From Eutreptiella sp. 'Long Island Sound 2002' (lineage: Eukaryota > Euglenozoa > Euglenophyceae > Eutreptiales > Eutreptiaceae), in NCBI GenBank assembly GCA_964036045.1, contig OZ038382.1, positions 74,634,687 to 74,698,686 on the forward strand: a DNA stretch of 64,000 bases, given 5' to 3'. This document shows, piece by piece, positions 1 to 35,605 of this stretch (within the stretch, counting starts at the first letter, position 1; each line of letters starts with the position of its first letter). The notes beneath the pieces were generated by a model that was not told the DNA's origin, ran no database searches, and saw only the letters and a list, made by a program, of their open reading frames with translations. A program made the position numbers and the translations under genes.

Positions 1-70
1 AGCTGACCTGCACAGGCCCGGTGGTGGCCCCTGGTGTGTGGATGTGGCCATTTTGCATGCCATGTTGTAG

Positions 71-22447
<22,377 letters not shown>

Positions 22448-22879
22448 GAGCGGCAGTCGAGGGCGTGTGTGCGGACCGGGGGCGTTGGTGGTGAGAGGCG
22501 GTCGTGCGAACTAAGACGCACACCGGAGATGCCGGCACAAGATGTCGAGTATGTCGTGTATTGCTGCGCTGAAGTGAACTTTTCATGCCGTCACGCCCTC
22601 CGTCATCATCTGCACCTGCGTCCCCATCCGCCTCATGGTCCCCATATGCATCCCCATTCACCCCTCAGCTGTAAGGACAGCAATGGTCGCTGCCCTCCGG
22701 CATTGCTCCCTTAAACGCTCAGCCATTGATATGCGCATCAATGCAATGCAATGCATTGGGGCATTGCATAACAAGGAAGGCATCACGGCTGCCGTGATGC
22801 TTCATGTACATGGGAGGTAGGGCGGGATGCATCCCTGTGCTGTCCCTGCCCGGCACTACGCGGGCGGAGTTGTTCCGGG

Positions 22880-23003
22880 CACAGCAGAGGACACCACCCG
22901 GGGGACGTGCTGCGGGGCCATTGCCGGAAACACGTGAAACGCTGCGCGCACCACCGAAGACAACCGGAGGAGAACAGACCGCCGAAGTCCAGAGGAAAGC
23001 TGG
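22880..23003 (+). repeat. Dispersed repeat family C, copy 2
   Basis: Second copy of the 17774-17905 repeat, about 430 bp past the importin-9 stop codon and in the same orientation. It ends in the shared GTCCAGAGG block and then diverges. Confidence 0.75.
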
Positions 23004-24104
23004 TGACCGTCCCGGCCTCTGGCAGTCGATGCGGGGGATGGGGGTATCGTACGGGGGGTCTTCGCTTCCCCCACGGCGCTGTCGGAGGCGCCGCGGATCA
23101 CACACCCGCGTGTTCGCGTCGAGCCCCGCACTCTCCTTCGGCTCCGGCATTGAACAAAACGGCCCTAACGGGCAAAACACGGGACAGGCCCTCGGGCTCT
23201 AACCACCAGCAAACGCCCGCCTCTCAGCCCACGGCGCCAATGGCCTGTATAATATCGCCGATGCACAGTGTCCAGCTTCATGGCTTTTGCCTGCCTTCAG
23301 GCAGCTCCCCACCGTAGGCAGCGACGGGAGCCCCCCCCCCCCCCCCCACGCGTTGCTCAACCCCATGTAACCACCGCTAGCCAGCGTATGATGGGGAACT
23401 CATCACTCATGCATTTGCATACATACTTCAACAAGTACAGAAAGTCACCAAAAGGAAAATTATGATTCTGCGTTTTTGCTTGACATATAAGAGCTGCCAA
23501 GTACTCTCCCAAGCCAATGCATAATTTACAACGGGTGACCCTGCCGTCTGCATACCGCCACGTTCAGCCTCCAGCCAAAGGGGCCCTGTCTGTTGCGGGG
23601 GGAAAGGGAGTCGTCCTTTTCAGATGGAGGGGCCGGGGTCCCTCATTTCAACATCAGTTCTAACCGCTGCCCTGTATGTCACAGCCCCGTGTTTGTCGTG
23701 CAATGCCCAGGGCTGTCCTTTGGGCGTGAGGCATTGCCTTCGTTTTGCGGTGTGTCAGCGGGCACGCCCAGGGGCATCAGTGCCAGTGTGTTGACGGACG
23801 GTGGATGCTCTTGGCTGACGTCGGGTGGCAGTCAGCTGCAGCAGCAGATGCTCAACGGCACCCCTTGGCCAGGGACCGAAGTCGGCACAGCACTTGCTGG
23901 TCGGCTCGTGCTCTTTGCGATGCAAACGACCCCACGGCCCCTTGAACTTTCTGCCGTGCCAACAGATCGCCAATTTGGGAGCCCGACACAACCGCCCACA
24001 TGCGTGTGACAGGGTGACTGCCGGTTTTTTCACGCCGCATCGCATGTCCACGATGCACAAGGGGAAGGTTCATCGAAGCCGGTCGACAGGTTTTCAGTCA
24101 ATGT

Positions 24105-24232
24105 GGCTGACGCCAGCCCGCCCTCCACATCGATGTTGGTGAGCACCTTTCAAACTTCACTGCGTTGTCAAAGATTCGTGTGAAGCATGCTGGTACTGGC
24201 ATGGGAGCAAGGGGAGGGGGCGGTTCGAATCC
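24105..24232 (+). repeat. Dispersed repeat family B, copy 3, with B-box-like motif
   Basis: Shares CCACATCGATGTTGGTGAGC, ACCTTTCAAACTTCAC and GTGAAGCATGCTGGTACTGG with the copies at 8.0 and 16.0 kb. It is followed by GGTTCGAATCC (24222-24232), a perfect match to a Pol III B box, which hints that the family may be a SINE. No convincing A box was found. Confidence 0.4.
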
Positions 24233-24348
24233 AGACACACCCCCCCCCTCGAGACCCCCCCAAGTTTTCGAACATGTCTTCCTCCAAATTGAGATTTTTG
24301 GGAAAACTAGTGGCGCCACAGGCGCCGAAGAATTTTTCTGGGCACATG

Positions 24349-24546
24349 GTATGGAGCAAAATTGAGGAGGTGGATGGGGAGGATGGAGAGGTGGGGGAAC
24401 CCGATGTTAGCCTGGAGAGCACAGGTGCAATAGCCAGTGTTCTGCAAGCCACGGCATTGGACAATGATATGCTGTTTGTGAGATTCGAAGGGCAGCGCAT
24501 CCACATTCAGCAATTGTTGAACCTAAGAGTCCTGGAAACCCCTTGA
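24349..24546 (+). CDS. Short acidic ORF, possibly an element fragment
   Basis: A plus-strand frame from ATG at 24349 reads MVWSKIEEVDGEDGEV, then a segment ending RFEGQRIHIQQLLNLRVLETP-stop (TGA). It starts acidic and ends with a helical hydrophobic pattern, which differs from the chance frames nearby, but no family is recognised and no splice context is evident. Confidence 0.2.
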   Translation, partial: VWSKIEEVDGEDGEVGEPDVSLESTGAIASVLQATALDNDMLFVRFEGQRIHIQQLLNLRVLETP

Positions 24547-25360
24547 GACGAACAGCCCTCTCGATGGGCATTTAAAAACAGTCACCCATTCTTGTGGGTG
24601 GTGCTTTTGTTGGACGGCGGCTTTCGATTTCATCTACACGTCTTTTCCGGTCGGCACGCTGGCGGTCCACACGCTCACCACCTCCATACCTGTGGTCTCC
24701 CCCCCCCCTATGTGTCTTTGCCTGGTTTTGCCCACTTTTCGTGAATTGGAAGCCACAATGCTCCAAAACTGTTGTTCACGCCTTTTTGTCCAGTGGGCCA
24801 CTTTTGTTACCAAATGGATTTTTTTGCTCAAGAGCTAGCTCAAGGGTCCAACCCTTCCGCTCGACCCCATTTTGGCGGGAGGGGCACCATCCAGCCAAAA
24901 GCACGGACCCAGAGGTGCCCAGGTCAAACTGCGCAACAGCGGATTTCCTGTTGTTCGGATTTCCATTTGCTAGCATGTCTGTCCTCTACACATTATTTTC
25001 CTCACAGTGCCTCATAAAAAAACACTTTGATCTTGAAATGTGATTGGCCCTTTCGACATTCTCTTCTCCATGACCAATTGTTTGGGGGATAGAAAGGCGG
25101 GGCTTGGGTTTTACAGTATTGTGGATATTAGGCATTAGGGCTAGCAAATTGAGGTAACACAGGGCAACTTAGAGGGCACTGATGCTATTGTTCTTTGTCA
25201 GTTTATGCCCAAGCAAGTATTGCTTGATGCCGCAGTGGTGTACTGGTCAGGTCGACTGGACAGCGTGACACATCATATCCTCGGTCGGCATGTGCAAATT
25301 TGCAAACCATAGAGTAATGTGGAGCACCCGTGACAATTCTCACAGATTGAGGTTTCACAA

Positions 25361-26430
25361 TTGGTAGAGTGGCTCCTCAATGTGGAACCCCCAGTAACTG
25401 TCACGGGTATCCCATACCCCAGCCTCCCTGGAACCAGCGGGTGCCCGCTCCTAAAGGCTGCCACTGCGCAGGGTTTTGGGCCTTGTTTCTTTCCAAGTTG
25501 TGACCACACCCTTCAGCTGAAGTATATGCACTTGCATGTCGCTGGTCATTTTGTGAAAGGGCACAGGTGGGCGAACCACGAACAAACACCAATCCACCAG
25601 AGATCTGTCTTTTTTGTGGCTCTTGCGATGGGAAGTGCCAGACAACCATGACACGGGCAAAGGTGCACTCCCATGCCCTCTCGCGCTTGAGCATCTAAGT
25701 GTCATATGTGCGCAGAAGGGGTCCAAGACAAACCCTCGCACCAACGTAACAGTGAAATTTCGAGTGCGCACGTGTGGCAAGTGGGTTTGCTCCGATGTTG
25801 TGGCAGACCATATCCGGGAAGAACACCCCATGGGGCCCCTAGCACCTCTGATTTCTGAAGAGGAACGGAGGGCTGGCAACCGGCGATTTTACAGTCCCCG
25901 ACTCAGGTAGGCAGAGGTTTCATTTTTGTGGACGCTGCATTCGACGTAGATTGTTACAAGCTCGGCAAGGGGGTCCAACTTTTGGAGGTAAGGTTTTTCA
26001 CTGTGCTGTTGATGTGTGTACACAGTAGGAGGGTGAGGTGGAGTGTCTGGTGAAGGGTGGGCAATTTATCATGCCAGTACGATGGTCAATCTTTAAAATA
26101 GCAGGGGACAATGTGGCTTCTGTGGATGAAATGGCGGGTCTTCGAGCCAAAACAAGCCTATCCCGTCACATCTGTTGCCTCTGTTGGACAGTCTACCTCT
26201 TGCATAGGGCACCAGCTTCTGTTTTCCTTGAATGGGTATCTGGGGACTTGAAACCAGCTGACTGTTTCTCACGCATTGATGCTGATTTCGGGGGGGATTT
26301 TGGTGTGGCCAATAAGCCGGCATGGGACCATTTTACGGCCCTACAAGCGTTCCCACAGCTGCCCTACTCTGTGTGGGTTATAGGCTTTTGCAAAGGCCAG
26401 ACAGCGGCGCCTGGAAGCTTGACTCAATAG
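25361..26430 (+). pseudogene. Retroelement fragment with zinc-finger-like and RNase H-like segments
   Basis: The left part has finger-like pieces in different frames: CFFPSCDHTLQLKYMHLHVA, CLFCGSCDGKCQTTM and CGKWVCSDVVADHIREEH. The right part matches an RNase H pattern: FVDAAFDVDC (first Asp, 25931-25933), then after a frame change AGDNVASV (D-N-x-A, about 26101-26124) and FLEWVSGDLKPADCFSRI, like the W(I/V)xGxxNxxAD.LSR ending of DIRS- or Ty3-type RNase H. A 41-nt GT-AG segment (25988-26028) lies exactly at the frame change. No reverse transcriptase is present nearby, so this is a remnant. Confidence 0.5.
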
Positions 26431-29400
26431 GTGTTGGGGCAGCTTTTTGATTCATGCTATGGCGCGTGGTAGGAACAAACAAAGAACGCGCACCGCGAAG
26501 TCGTATGGATTCTACGAGTTGTTTGCGCATGCAAGCATTGTTACCCCAATAATAGGAGTTGCAAATCCTTTTGTTGCTGTGTATTGTTGTGCTTTGTCTG
26601 GAATTCTTTTGAAACAATCAGAAACTGCCCACCCACCTAGGAATGTAGGGAGGACTACCCACCCTCCCACCAGATGAACCGCATGAGCCCCCCTCTCTAT
26701 GGAGATTTCTATGTCTCTTATGATGCTGAGGTGCTGAGCACCGAGAAGGCATATGGCCTGTTTGAATTGTAATGTTTTTGATTGTGCAACCACTGTTACC
26801 CCAATAACAGGAGTTGTGCATCCCTCTTTTTTTTTATTATTGCTGTGTATTGCTCTGCGTTGTCAGAAATTCTATTCAAACAATCAGAAGCCGCCTGCCC
26901 ACCCAAGAATATAGGGAGGACTACCCGCCCTCCCACCCGATGAACTGCATGAGTCTCTGTGGAGGTTTATAGACCTCTGATGATGCTGAGGTGCTACACA
27001 CCATGAAGGCATATAGCCTCTCGAAATTGTAATGTGTTTGCTCGTGCAACCAATGTTACCCTAATATCAGAAGTTGCACATCCCTGTTTTATTTTATTAT
27101 TGCCGTGTATTGTTGTGCTTTGTTAGAAATTCTTTTCAAACAATCAGAGCCCGCCCACCCACCCAGGATTGTAGGGAGGACTACCCCGCCCTCCCACGCG
27201 ATGAACTGCATGAGTCTCCACGGAGGTTTCTATGCCTCTCATGAGGCTGAGGTGCTACACACCAAAAAGGCATATGGCCTCTACCAATTGTAATGTTTTT
27301 GCTTCCGCAACCAATGTTACCCTAGTAACAAGAGTTGTACATCCCTCTTTTATTTTATTATTGGTGTGTATTGTTTTGCTTTGTCAGAATTTGTTTTCAA
27401 ACACTCGGAGGCCGCCCGCCCACCCAGGAATGTTGGGAGGACTACGTGCCCGCAACCGATGAACTGCATGAGTCTATATGCAGGTTGCTATGCCTCTTCT
27501 GATGCTCAGGTGCTGCGCACCAGCAAGGCATATGGCCTGTACCAATTGTAATGTTTTTGCTTGTGCAACCAGTGTTACCCCAGTAAAAGGAGTTGCACAT
27601 CCCTGTTTTCTTTTATTATTGCTGTGCATTGTTGTGCTTTGTTACAATATCTTTTAAAACAACCAGAGGCCGCCCACCCACCGAGGATTGTAGGGAGGAC
27701 TACCCGCCCTCCCACTCGATGAACTGCATGAGTCTCTATGGAGGTTTCTATACCTCTTATGATCAAGAAGGCATATGGCCTGTACAATTTGTAACATTTT
27801 TGCTTGTGCAACCACTGTTACCCCAGTAACACGAGTTGCACATCCTTGTTTTATTTTATTGTTTCCGTGTATTGCTTGGCTTTGTCATCAATTCTTTTCC
27901 AACAATCAGATGCTGCCCCCCACCAGGGAATATAGGGAGGACTACCCGCCCTCCCACCCGATGAACTGCATGAGTCGCTGTGGAGGTTTATATGCCTCTT
28001 TTGATGCTGATGTGCTTCGCACCAGAAAGTTATGTGGCCTCTACAAATTGTAATGTTGTTGCTTGTGCAACCACTGTTACCCTAGTAACAGGAGTTGCAC
28101 ATCCCTCTTTCATTTATTATTGCTGTGCATTACTTTGCTTTGTTAGAAATTCTTTTAAAACAATCAGAGGACGCCGACCCACCCAGGATTGCAGGGAGTA
28201 CTACCCACCTTCCCACCCGATGAACTGCATGACCCTCTATGGAGGTTTCTATACCTCTTATGACCAAGAAGGAATATGGCCTCTACGAATTATAACGTTT
28301 TTGCTTGTGCAACCATGGTTACTCGAGTCACAGAAGTTGCACATCCCCATTTCATTTTCTTATTGCTGTTTATTGCTTTGCTTTGTCATAAAATTTTTTT
28401 AAACAATCACAGGCCGCCCATCCACCAAGGAATGTAGGGAGGACTACCCGCCCTCCCGGCCGATGAACTGCATGAGTCTCTATGGGGGCTACTATGCCTC
28501 TTATGATGTTAAGGTGCTACGCACCAAGAAGGCATATGGCCTCTACACATTGCAATTTTTTTGCTTGTGCAACCATTGTTACCTCAGTAACAGCAGTTGC
28601 ACATGCCTCTTTTATTTTATTCCTGGTGTGTATTGTTGTGCTTTGGCAGAAATTCTTGTAAATCAATCATAACCCGCCCACCCACCCATGATTGTAGGCG
28701 AGACTACCCGCCCTCCCACCCGATGAATTGCATGAGTCTCTATGGACGAGGAAGGCATGTGGCCTCTACAAATTGTAATGCTTTTGCTTGTGCAAGCAAT
28801 CTTACCCCAATAACAGGAGTTGCATATCCCTCTTGTATTTGATGATTGCTGTGTTTTGTTGTGCTTTGTCAGAATTTTTTTTTAAAGAATCAAAGCCCGC
28901 CCACCCACCTAGCAATGTAGGGAGGACTACCCGCGCTCCCACCCGATGAAACGCGTGAGTCTCCAGGGAGGTTTCCATGCCTGTTGGGATGCTGAGGTGC
29001 TACGCACGAGGAAGGCATATGGCCTCTACAAATTGTAATATTTTTGCTTGTGCAAGGATTGTTACTCCATTAAGAGGAGTTGCACATCCCCGTTTTATTT
29101 TGTTATTGCTGTGTATTGTTGTGCTTTGTCGCAAATTCTTTTTACAACAATCAGAGCCCGCCCACCCACGCAGGAATAGGGAGGACTACCCCCTTTCCCA
29201 TGTGATGACTGATGTGATGTGATGATCCCACGAGATGTCTGTCTGCCAAATTTGCTTTTTGCTTGTTGCCAGTGGTAAACTGCATGAATCTGTATGGAGC
29301 TTTACATGCCACTTATGATGCTTAGTTGCTACGCCCGAGGAAGGCATATGACTCCTGCGAATTGCAATGTTTTTGCTTCTGCAACCAATCTTAATCCAAT

Positions 29401-32400
29401 AATGGGACTTGCACATCCCCGTTTTATTTTGTTATTGCTGTATTTTGTTGTGCTTTGTCAGGAATTCCTTTAAAAACAATCAGAGCCACCCCGCCCACCC
29501 GATGAACCGCATGACTCTCTATGGACGTTTCTATGCCTCTTATGATGGTGAGGTGCTACGCACCAAGAAGGCACATGGCCTCTACGAATTGTAATGCGTT
29601 TGCTTGTGCAACCAATGTTACCCCAATAATAGGAGTTGCACATCCCTCGTTTATTTCATTGTTGCTGTGTTTTGTTGTGCTTTGTCAGAATTGTTTTAAA
29701 AGAATCAGAGCCCGTCCACCCACCCAGGAATGTAGGGAGGACTACCCACCCTCCCACTCGATGAAACACATGAGTCTCTATGGAGGTTACCATGTCTCTT
29801 ATGATGCTAAGGTGCTACACACCATGAAGGCATGTGGCCTCTATCAATTGTGATGTTTTTCCTTGTCCAACGGCTGTTACCCCACTAACAAGAGTTGCAC
29901 AACCTCGTGTTATTTTATTATTGCAGTTTATTGTTGTGCTTTGTCGAAAATTCCTTTGGAACAATCAAAGCCCGCCCACCCACACCCACCAAGTAATGTA
30001 GGGAGGACTACCCGCTCTCCCACCCGATGAAATGCATGAGTCTCTATGGAGGTTTCTATGCCTGTTATGATGCTATGGTGCTGCGCACCACGAATGCATA
30101 TGGCCTCCATGAATTGTAATATTTTTCGTTATGCAACCATTGTTACCCTGGTAACAAGAGTTGCGCATCCCGGTTTTTTTTGCTATTATTGCTGTGTATT
30201 CTTGTGCTTTGTCAAAAATTCTTTTCAAACAATCAGAGCCCCCCCCCCCCCTGCCATACCAGGATTGTAGGCAGGACTACCCGCCCTCCCACCCGATGAC
30301 TTACATGAGTCTGTATGCAGGTTACTGTGCCTCTTATGATGCCGAGGTGTTGCGCACCACCAAGGCATATGGCCTCTTCGAATGTAATTTGTTTGCTTGT
30401 GCAACCATGGTTACTCCAGTAACAGTAGTTACACACCCCTGTTTTATTTTATTGTTGCTGTGTATTGTTGGACGATGTCAGAAATTCTTTTCAAACAATC
30501 AGAGCCCCTCCTGTCCACCCAACCAGGAATGTAGGGAGAACTACCTGCTCTCCCAGCCGATGAATTGCATAACTCTTTATGGAGGTTACTGTGCCTCTTG
30601 TGATGCTGAGGTGCTGCGCACCTAGAAGGCATGTGGCCTCTACGAATTGTAATGTGTTTGCTTGTGCAACGAATGTTACCCCAATAACACAACCAAACCT
30701 ATTGTATTTTATTATTGCTGTGTATTGTTGGACGATGTCAGAAATTCTTTTCAAACAATCAAAGCCGCCCACCACCCGTCCACCCACCCAGGAATGTAGG
30801 GAGAACTACCCGCTCTCCCACCCGATGAACTGCATAACTCTTTATGGAGGCTACTATGCCTCTTATGATGTTGGGGTGCTGCGCACCTAGAAGGCATATG
30901 GCGTCTACGAATTATAATGTGTTTGCTTGTGCAACGAATGTTACCCCAATAACATAACCATCCCTATTGTATTTTATTATTGCTGTGTATTGTTGTAGGT
31001 TGTCAGAAATTCTTTTCAAACAATCAGAGCCTCCCCCGACCACCCCAGAATGTAGGGAGGACTATCCGCCCTCCCACCGGATGAACTCCATGACTCTCTA
31101 TGGAGGTTACTATTCCCCTTGTGATGCTGAGGTGCTACGCACCAAGAAGGCCTATGGCCTCTACAAATTGTAATGTGTTTGCTTGTGCACCCATTGTTAC
31201 CTCAGTAACAGGAGTTGCACATCTCTCTTTTATTTTATTTTTGGTATGTATTGTTGTATGTTGTCCAAAATTTTTTAAAACCATGAGAGCCCTCCGCGCC
31301 TACCCAAGATTGTAGGGAGGATTGGCCGTCCCACCTGATGAATTGCATGAGTCTCTATGGAGGTTTCTATGCCCCTTACGATGCTGAGGTGCTACGCACG
31401 AGGAAGGCATATGGCCTCTACAAATTGGAATTTTTTTTGCTTGTGCCACCATTGTTACCCCAGAAAAAGGAGTTGGATGTCGGAGTTTTATTTTATTCTC
31501 GCTGTGTATTGTTGTGCTTTGTAAGAAATTGTTTTAAAACAATTATAGCTTCACCGCCCACCCAGGCATGTAGGGAGGAGGACCCACCCTCCCACCCGAT
31601 GAAATGCACGAGTCTCTATGGAGGTTACCATGTCTCTTATGATGCTGAGGTGCAGCGTACCCGGAAGGCATATGGCCTCCACCAATTGTAATGTGTTTGC
31701 GTGTGCAACGAATGTTACCGCAATAAAATAACCATCCCTATTGTATTTTATCATTGATGCGTAGTGTTGTAGGTTGTCAGAATTTGGTTTCAAACAATCA
31801 GAGCCCTCACCATGTCCACCCAGGCATGTAGGGAGGACGACCCGCGCTCCCACCCGATTAACTGCATCAGTCTCTATGGAGGTTACTTTGTCTCTTATGA
31901 TGTTGAGGTGTTGCGCACCACGAAGGCATTTGGCCTCTACGAATTGTAATCTGTTGGCTTGTGCAACCATTGTTACTCCAGTAACAGTAACAGGAGTTGC
32001 ACATCCCTGTTTTATTTTATTATTGCTGTGTATTGTTGTGCCTTGTCAGAAATTGTTTTCAAACAATCAGAGCCCGACCACCCAGAAATGTAGAGAGGAC
32101 TACCCGCCCTCCCACCCGATGAACCGCATGAACGCACATTGCCTCTACGAAATGTAATGTTTTTGCTTGTCCAACCAATGTTACCCAAGCAACAGAGTTG
32201 CACATCCCTCTTTTATTTTATTATTGGTTGCACTTCCTTGGTTTATTTCATTATTGCTGTGTATTGTTGTTCGTTGTCAGAAATTCTTTGCAAACCATCA
32301 GAGCCCCCCCGCCTAGCCAAGGATGTAGGGAGGAATACCCGCTCTCCCACGCGATGAACTGCATGAGTCACTATGGAGGTTTCTATGCCTCTTATGATGC

Positions 32401-34961
32401 TGAGGTGCTACGGACCAAGAAGGCATCTGGCCTCTATGAATTGTAATGTTTTTGCTTGTGCAACCAATGTTACCTCAGTAACAGGAGTTACACATCCCTC
32501 TTTTATTTTATTGTTGCTGTGTATTGTTGTTCGTTGTCAGAAATTCTCCCCCTCCCACGTTATGACCTGCATGAGTCTCTATGGAGGTTTGTATGCCTCT
32601 CATGATGCTCAGGTGTTACGCACGAGGAAGGCATATGCCCCCTACGAATTGTAATTTGTTTGCTTGTGCGACCAATGTTACCCCAATACTAGAAGTTGCA
32701 CATCCCTCTTTTATTTTATCATTCTCGTGTAATTTTTTCCAAAGAATCAGAGCCCGCCCATCCACCTAGGAATGTAGGGAGGACTGCCCGCTCTGCCACC
32801 CGATGATATGCATGATTCTCTATGGAGGTCTGTATGCCTCTTATGATGCTCAGGTGCTACGCACGAGGAAGGAATCTGGCCTCTACAAATTGTAATCTTT
32901 TTACTTGTACAACCAATGTTACCCCACTAACAAGAGTTGCACAACCTCGTGTTATTTTATTATTGCTGTGTATCGTTGTGCTTTTCAGAAATTCTTTTGA
33001 AACAATCAAAGCCCGCCCACCCACACAGGAATAGGGAGGACTACCTCCCCTCCCACGCCATGACTTGCATGAGTCTGTATGGAGGTTTGTGTGCCTCTTA
33101 TGATGCTCAGGTGCCACGCACGAGGAACGCATATGGCCTCCCCGAATTGTAACATTTTTGCTTCTGCCACCATTGTTACATGGGCAATAGGAGTTGCACA
33201 TCCCTCTTTTATTTTATTGTTAGTGTGTGTTGTTGTGCTTTGTCAGACATTCTTTTCAAACAATCACAGCCCCCTTGCCCACCCAGGAAGGACTAGGGGG
33301 GACTACCCGCCCTGCCACCCGATGAACTACATGAGTTTGTATGCAGATTTCTATGCCTCTTATGATGTTGAATTGCTACGCATGAGGAAGGCATATGGTC
33401 TCTACAAATTGTAATGTTTTTGCATGTGCAACCAATATTACCGTAATAACAGGAGTTGCACATCCCTCTTTTATTTTCTTTTTGCAGTGTATTGTTGTGC
33501 CTTGTCAGAAATTGTTTTCAAACAATCAGAGCCCGCCCACCCAGAAATGTAGCGAGGACTACCTATGCCTCTATGAATTTTAATGTTTTTGCTTGTTCAA
33601 CCAATGTTACCCCAGTTACAGGAGTTGCACATCCCTCTTTTATTTTATCATTGGTTTTTATTGTTCCCCTTTGTCCCAAATCCTTTTTAAACACTCAAAG
33701 GCCGCCCGCCCACCAAGGATTGTAGGGAGGATTAACCCCCTCCCAGCCAATGTAATGTTTTTGCTTGTGCAACCAGTGTTACCCTAGTAACAGGAGTTAC
33801 ACATCCCTGTTTTATTTTATTATTGTTGTGTATTGTTTTGCTTTGTCAAACATTCTTATAAAGCATTTAGAGCCCGCCTGCCCACCCAGGATTGTAGGGA
33901 GGACTACCTGCCCTCCCACCCGATGAACTGCATGAGTCTGTATGGAAGTTTGCCTCTTATGATGCTAAGGTGCTGCGCACCACGAAGGCATATGGCCTCT
34001 ACAAATTATAATGTTTTTGCTTGTGCAACCAATGTTACCCTAATAACAGTAGTTGCACATCCTTGTTTTATTTTACTACTGTCGTGTATTGTTTTGCTTT
34101 GTCAGAACCTCTTTTAAAAGAATCAGAGCCCGCCCGCCCGCCCGCCGGAGATTGTAGGGAGGACTACCCGCCCTCCCACCCGATGAAGTGCATCAGTCGT
34201 CATGGAGGGGTCTATGCCTCTTATGATGCTCAGGTGCTACGAACCAAGCAAGCATCTGGCCTCTACGAATTGTAATGTTTTTGCTTGTGCAACCACTGTT
34301 ACCCCAGTAAGAGGAGTTGCGCATTCCTCTTTTTACTTATTATTGCTGTGCATTCTTGCGCTTTGTCACAATTTTTTTTAAAACAATCAGACCCTGCCCA
34401 GCCACCCAGGAATGTAGGGAGGACTCTATGGAGGTTTGTATGCCTCTTATGAAGGCACATGGCCTGCACGAATTGTAATGTTTCTGAGTGTGCAACCACA
34501 GCTACCCTAGTAAGAGTGGTTCAACATCCCTCTTTTGTTTTCTTTTTGTTGTGTCTTGTTGTGCTTTGTCAGAAGTTTGTTTCAAACAATCAGAGGCCGC
34601 CCGCCCACCCAGGATTGTAGGGAGGACTACCTGCCCTCTCACCGGATGAACTGCATGAGTCTCTATGGAGGTTTCTACGCTGCTTATGATGCTGAGGTGC
34701 TGTGTACCCGGAAGGCATATGGCCTCTACAAAGTGTAATGTTTTTGCTTGTGGAACCACTGTTACCCGAGTAAAGGAGATGCACATCCCTGGTTTATTTT
34801 CTTATTGCCGTGTATTGCTTTGGTTTTGTTCAAAATTCTTTTCAAACAATCAGAGAACCCCTGCCCACCCAGGAATGTTGGGAGGACTAACCGCCCTCCC
34901 CCCCGATTAGGTGCATGAGTCCTATATGGAAGTTTCTTTCCCTCTCATGATGCTGGGACAT

Positions 34962-35557
34962 GCGCTACACATCCGGCAACCCACCGTTCATCCTGTACAA
35001 TGAAGTTCTGGGGCTGTCAGGACGGGCGATCGCGCAAATGCTATGTGGAGTTTTGAAATTTGCCAGGGCCAAAATTTAAAATTCTTTGCACCGAAGTTTG
35101 CAAATTTGAGATCTGTTTTTATGACCGGATTGATCTGATTTTTTTTGTGCAATTTGCATTTTTCCAGATGGATTTTGCGCATTTTACAAAAGTTCAGCTG
35201 GTCAAAAAGGTCCGTTGGTTGGGATACGCTGTTCAGAGTTTAAAGAATAAATTAGATGTTATTTCTGTCTTTCGTCCAAGCCCCTGCAAGACTTCGTCTT
35301 TGAAGGGGTACCAGTGTTTGAAATTGAGTTGGGCGGTCTTCTATTCCTTCTTGATACCCTGGTTTGTGAACTTTCTATTGCATGTATTTTTCTCAATGAC
35401 TGGGTGAAAGTGTTTCATGTCTCCTGTACTTTTGACTTGACAACTTCACAGCAGGTTGAGACTTGAGACTGCAGTAAGAGGGTCAATATCAAGGAGGATC
35501 ACCCAGTGAGTGATCCGGAAATTTTCCCAGCGTGAGAATTTCCAGATGCTGACCCAT
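34962..35557 (+). mobile_element. Non-satellite module inserted in a monomer, copy 1
   Basis: About 0.6 kb unrelated to the satellite interrupts a monomer after CCTCTCATGATGCTGGG and returns to satellite at AGGTGCTGCGCACC. It contains an ATG frame (35168-35407, 79 aa; basic N-terminal half, hydrophobic C-terminal half). Near its right end are two consecutive hairpins: GGATCAC/GTGATCC (35496-35516) and GGAAATT/AATTTCC (35517-35543). No terminal inverted repeats or target duplication are obvious. The origin is unknown. Confidence 0.55.
35168..35407 (+). CDS. 79-aa ORF in the inserted module, low support
   Basis: Opens MDFAHFTKVQLVKKVRWLGY and ends with a hydrophobic stretch (LSWAVFYSFLIPWFVNFLL) that could span a membrane. 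A TTTTTCCAG directly before the ATG resembles a 3' splice site. The second copy carries a frameshift, so nothing shows the frame is maintained. Function unknown. Confidence 0.2.
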   Translation: MDFAHFTKVQLVKKVRWLGYAVQSLKNKLDVISVFRPSPCKTSSLKGYQCLKLSWAVFYSFLIPWFVNFLLHVFFSMTG

Positions 35558-35605
35558 AAAGGAGGTGCTGCGCACCACAAAGGCATATGGCCTCTACGAA
35601 TTGTA

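Larger units (their letters stand above)
22448..25360 (+). other. Region downstream of importin-9, mostly repeats
   Basis: Contains repeat family C copy 2 (22880-23003), poly-C (23332-23347), family B copy 3 (24105-24210) followed by a B-box-like GGTTCGAATCC (24222-24232), and a short acidic open frame (24349-24546). The rest shows nothing I can support. No polyadenylation signal was identified with confidence after the stop at 22447. Confidence 0.45.
33153..35605 (+). repeat. 2.45-kb segmental tandem duplication, copy 1
   Basis: Nearly identical to 35606-38058 at an offset of 2451-2454 bp. It contains about nine satellite monomers plus a non-satellite module. Differences are few: single substitutions such as the one that changes VRSLF to VRILF in a shared frame, and one-base indels in T runs. 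It is therefore far younger than the surrounding monomers. Confidence 0.93.
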
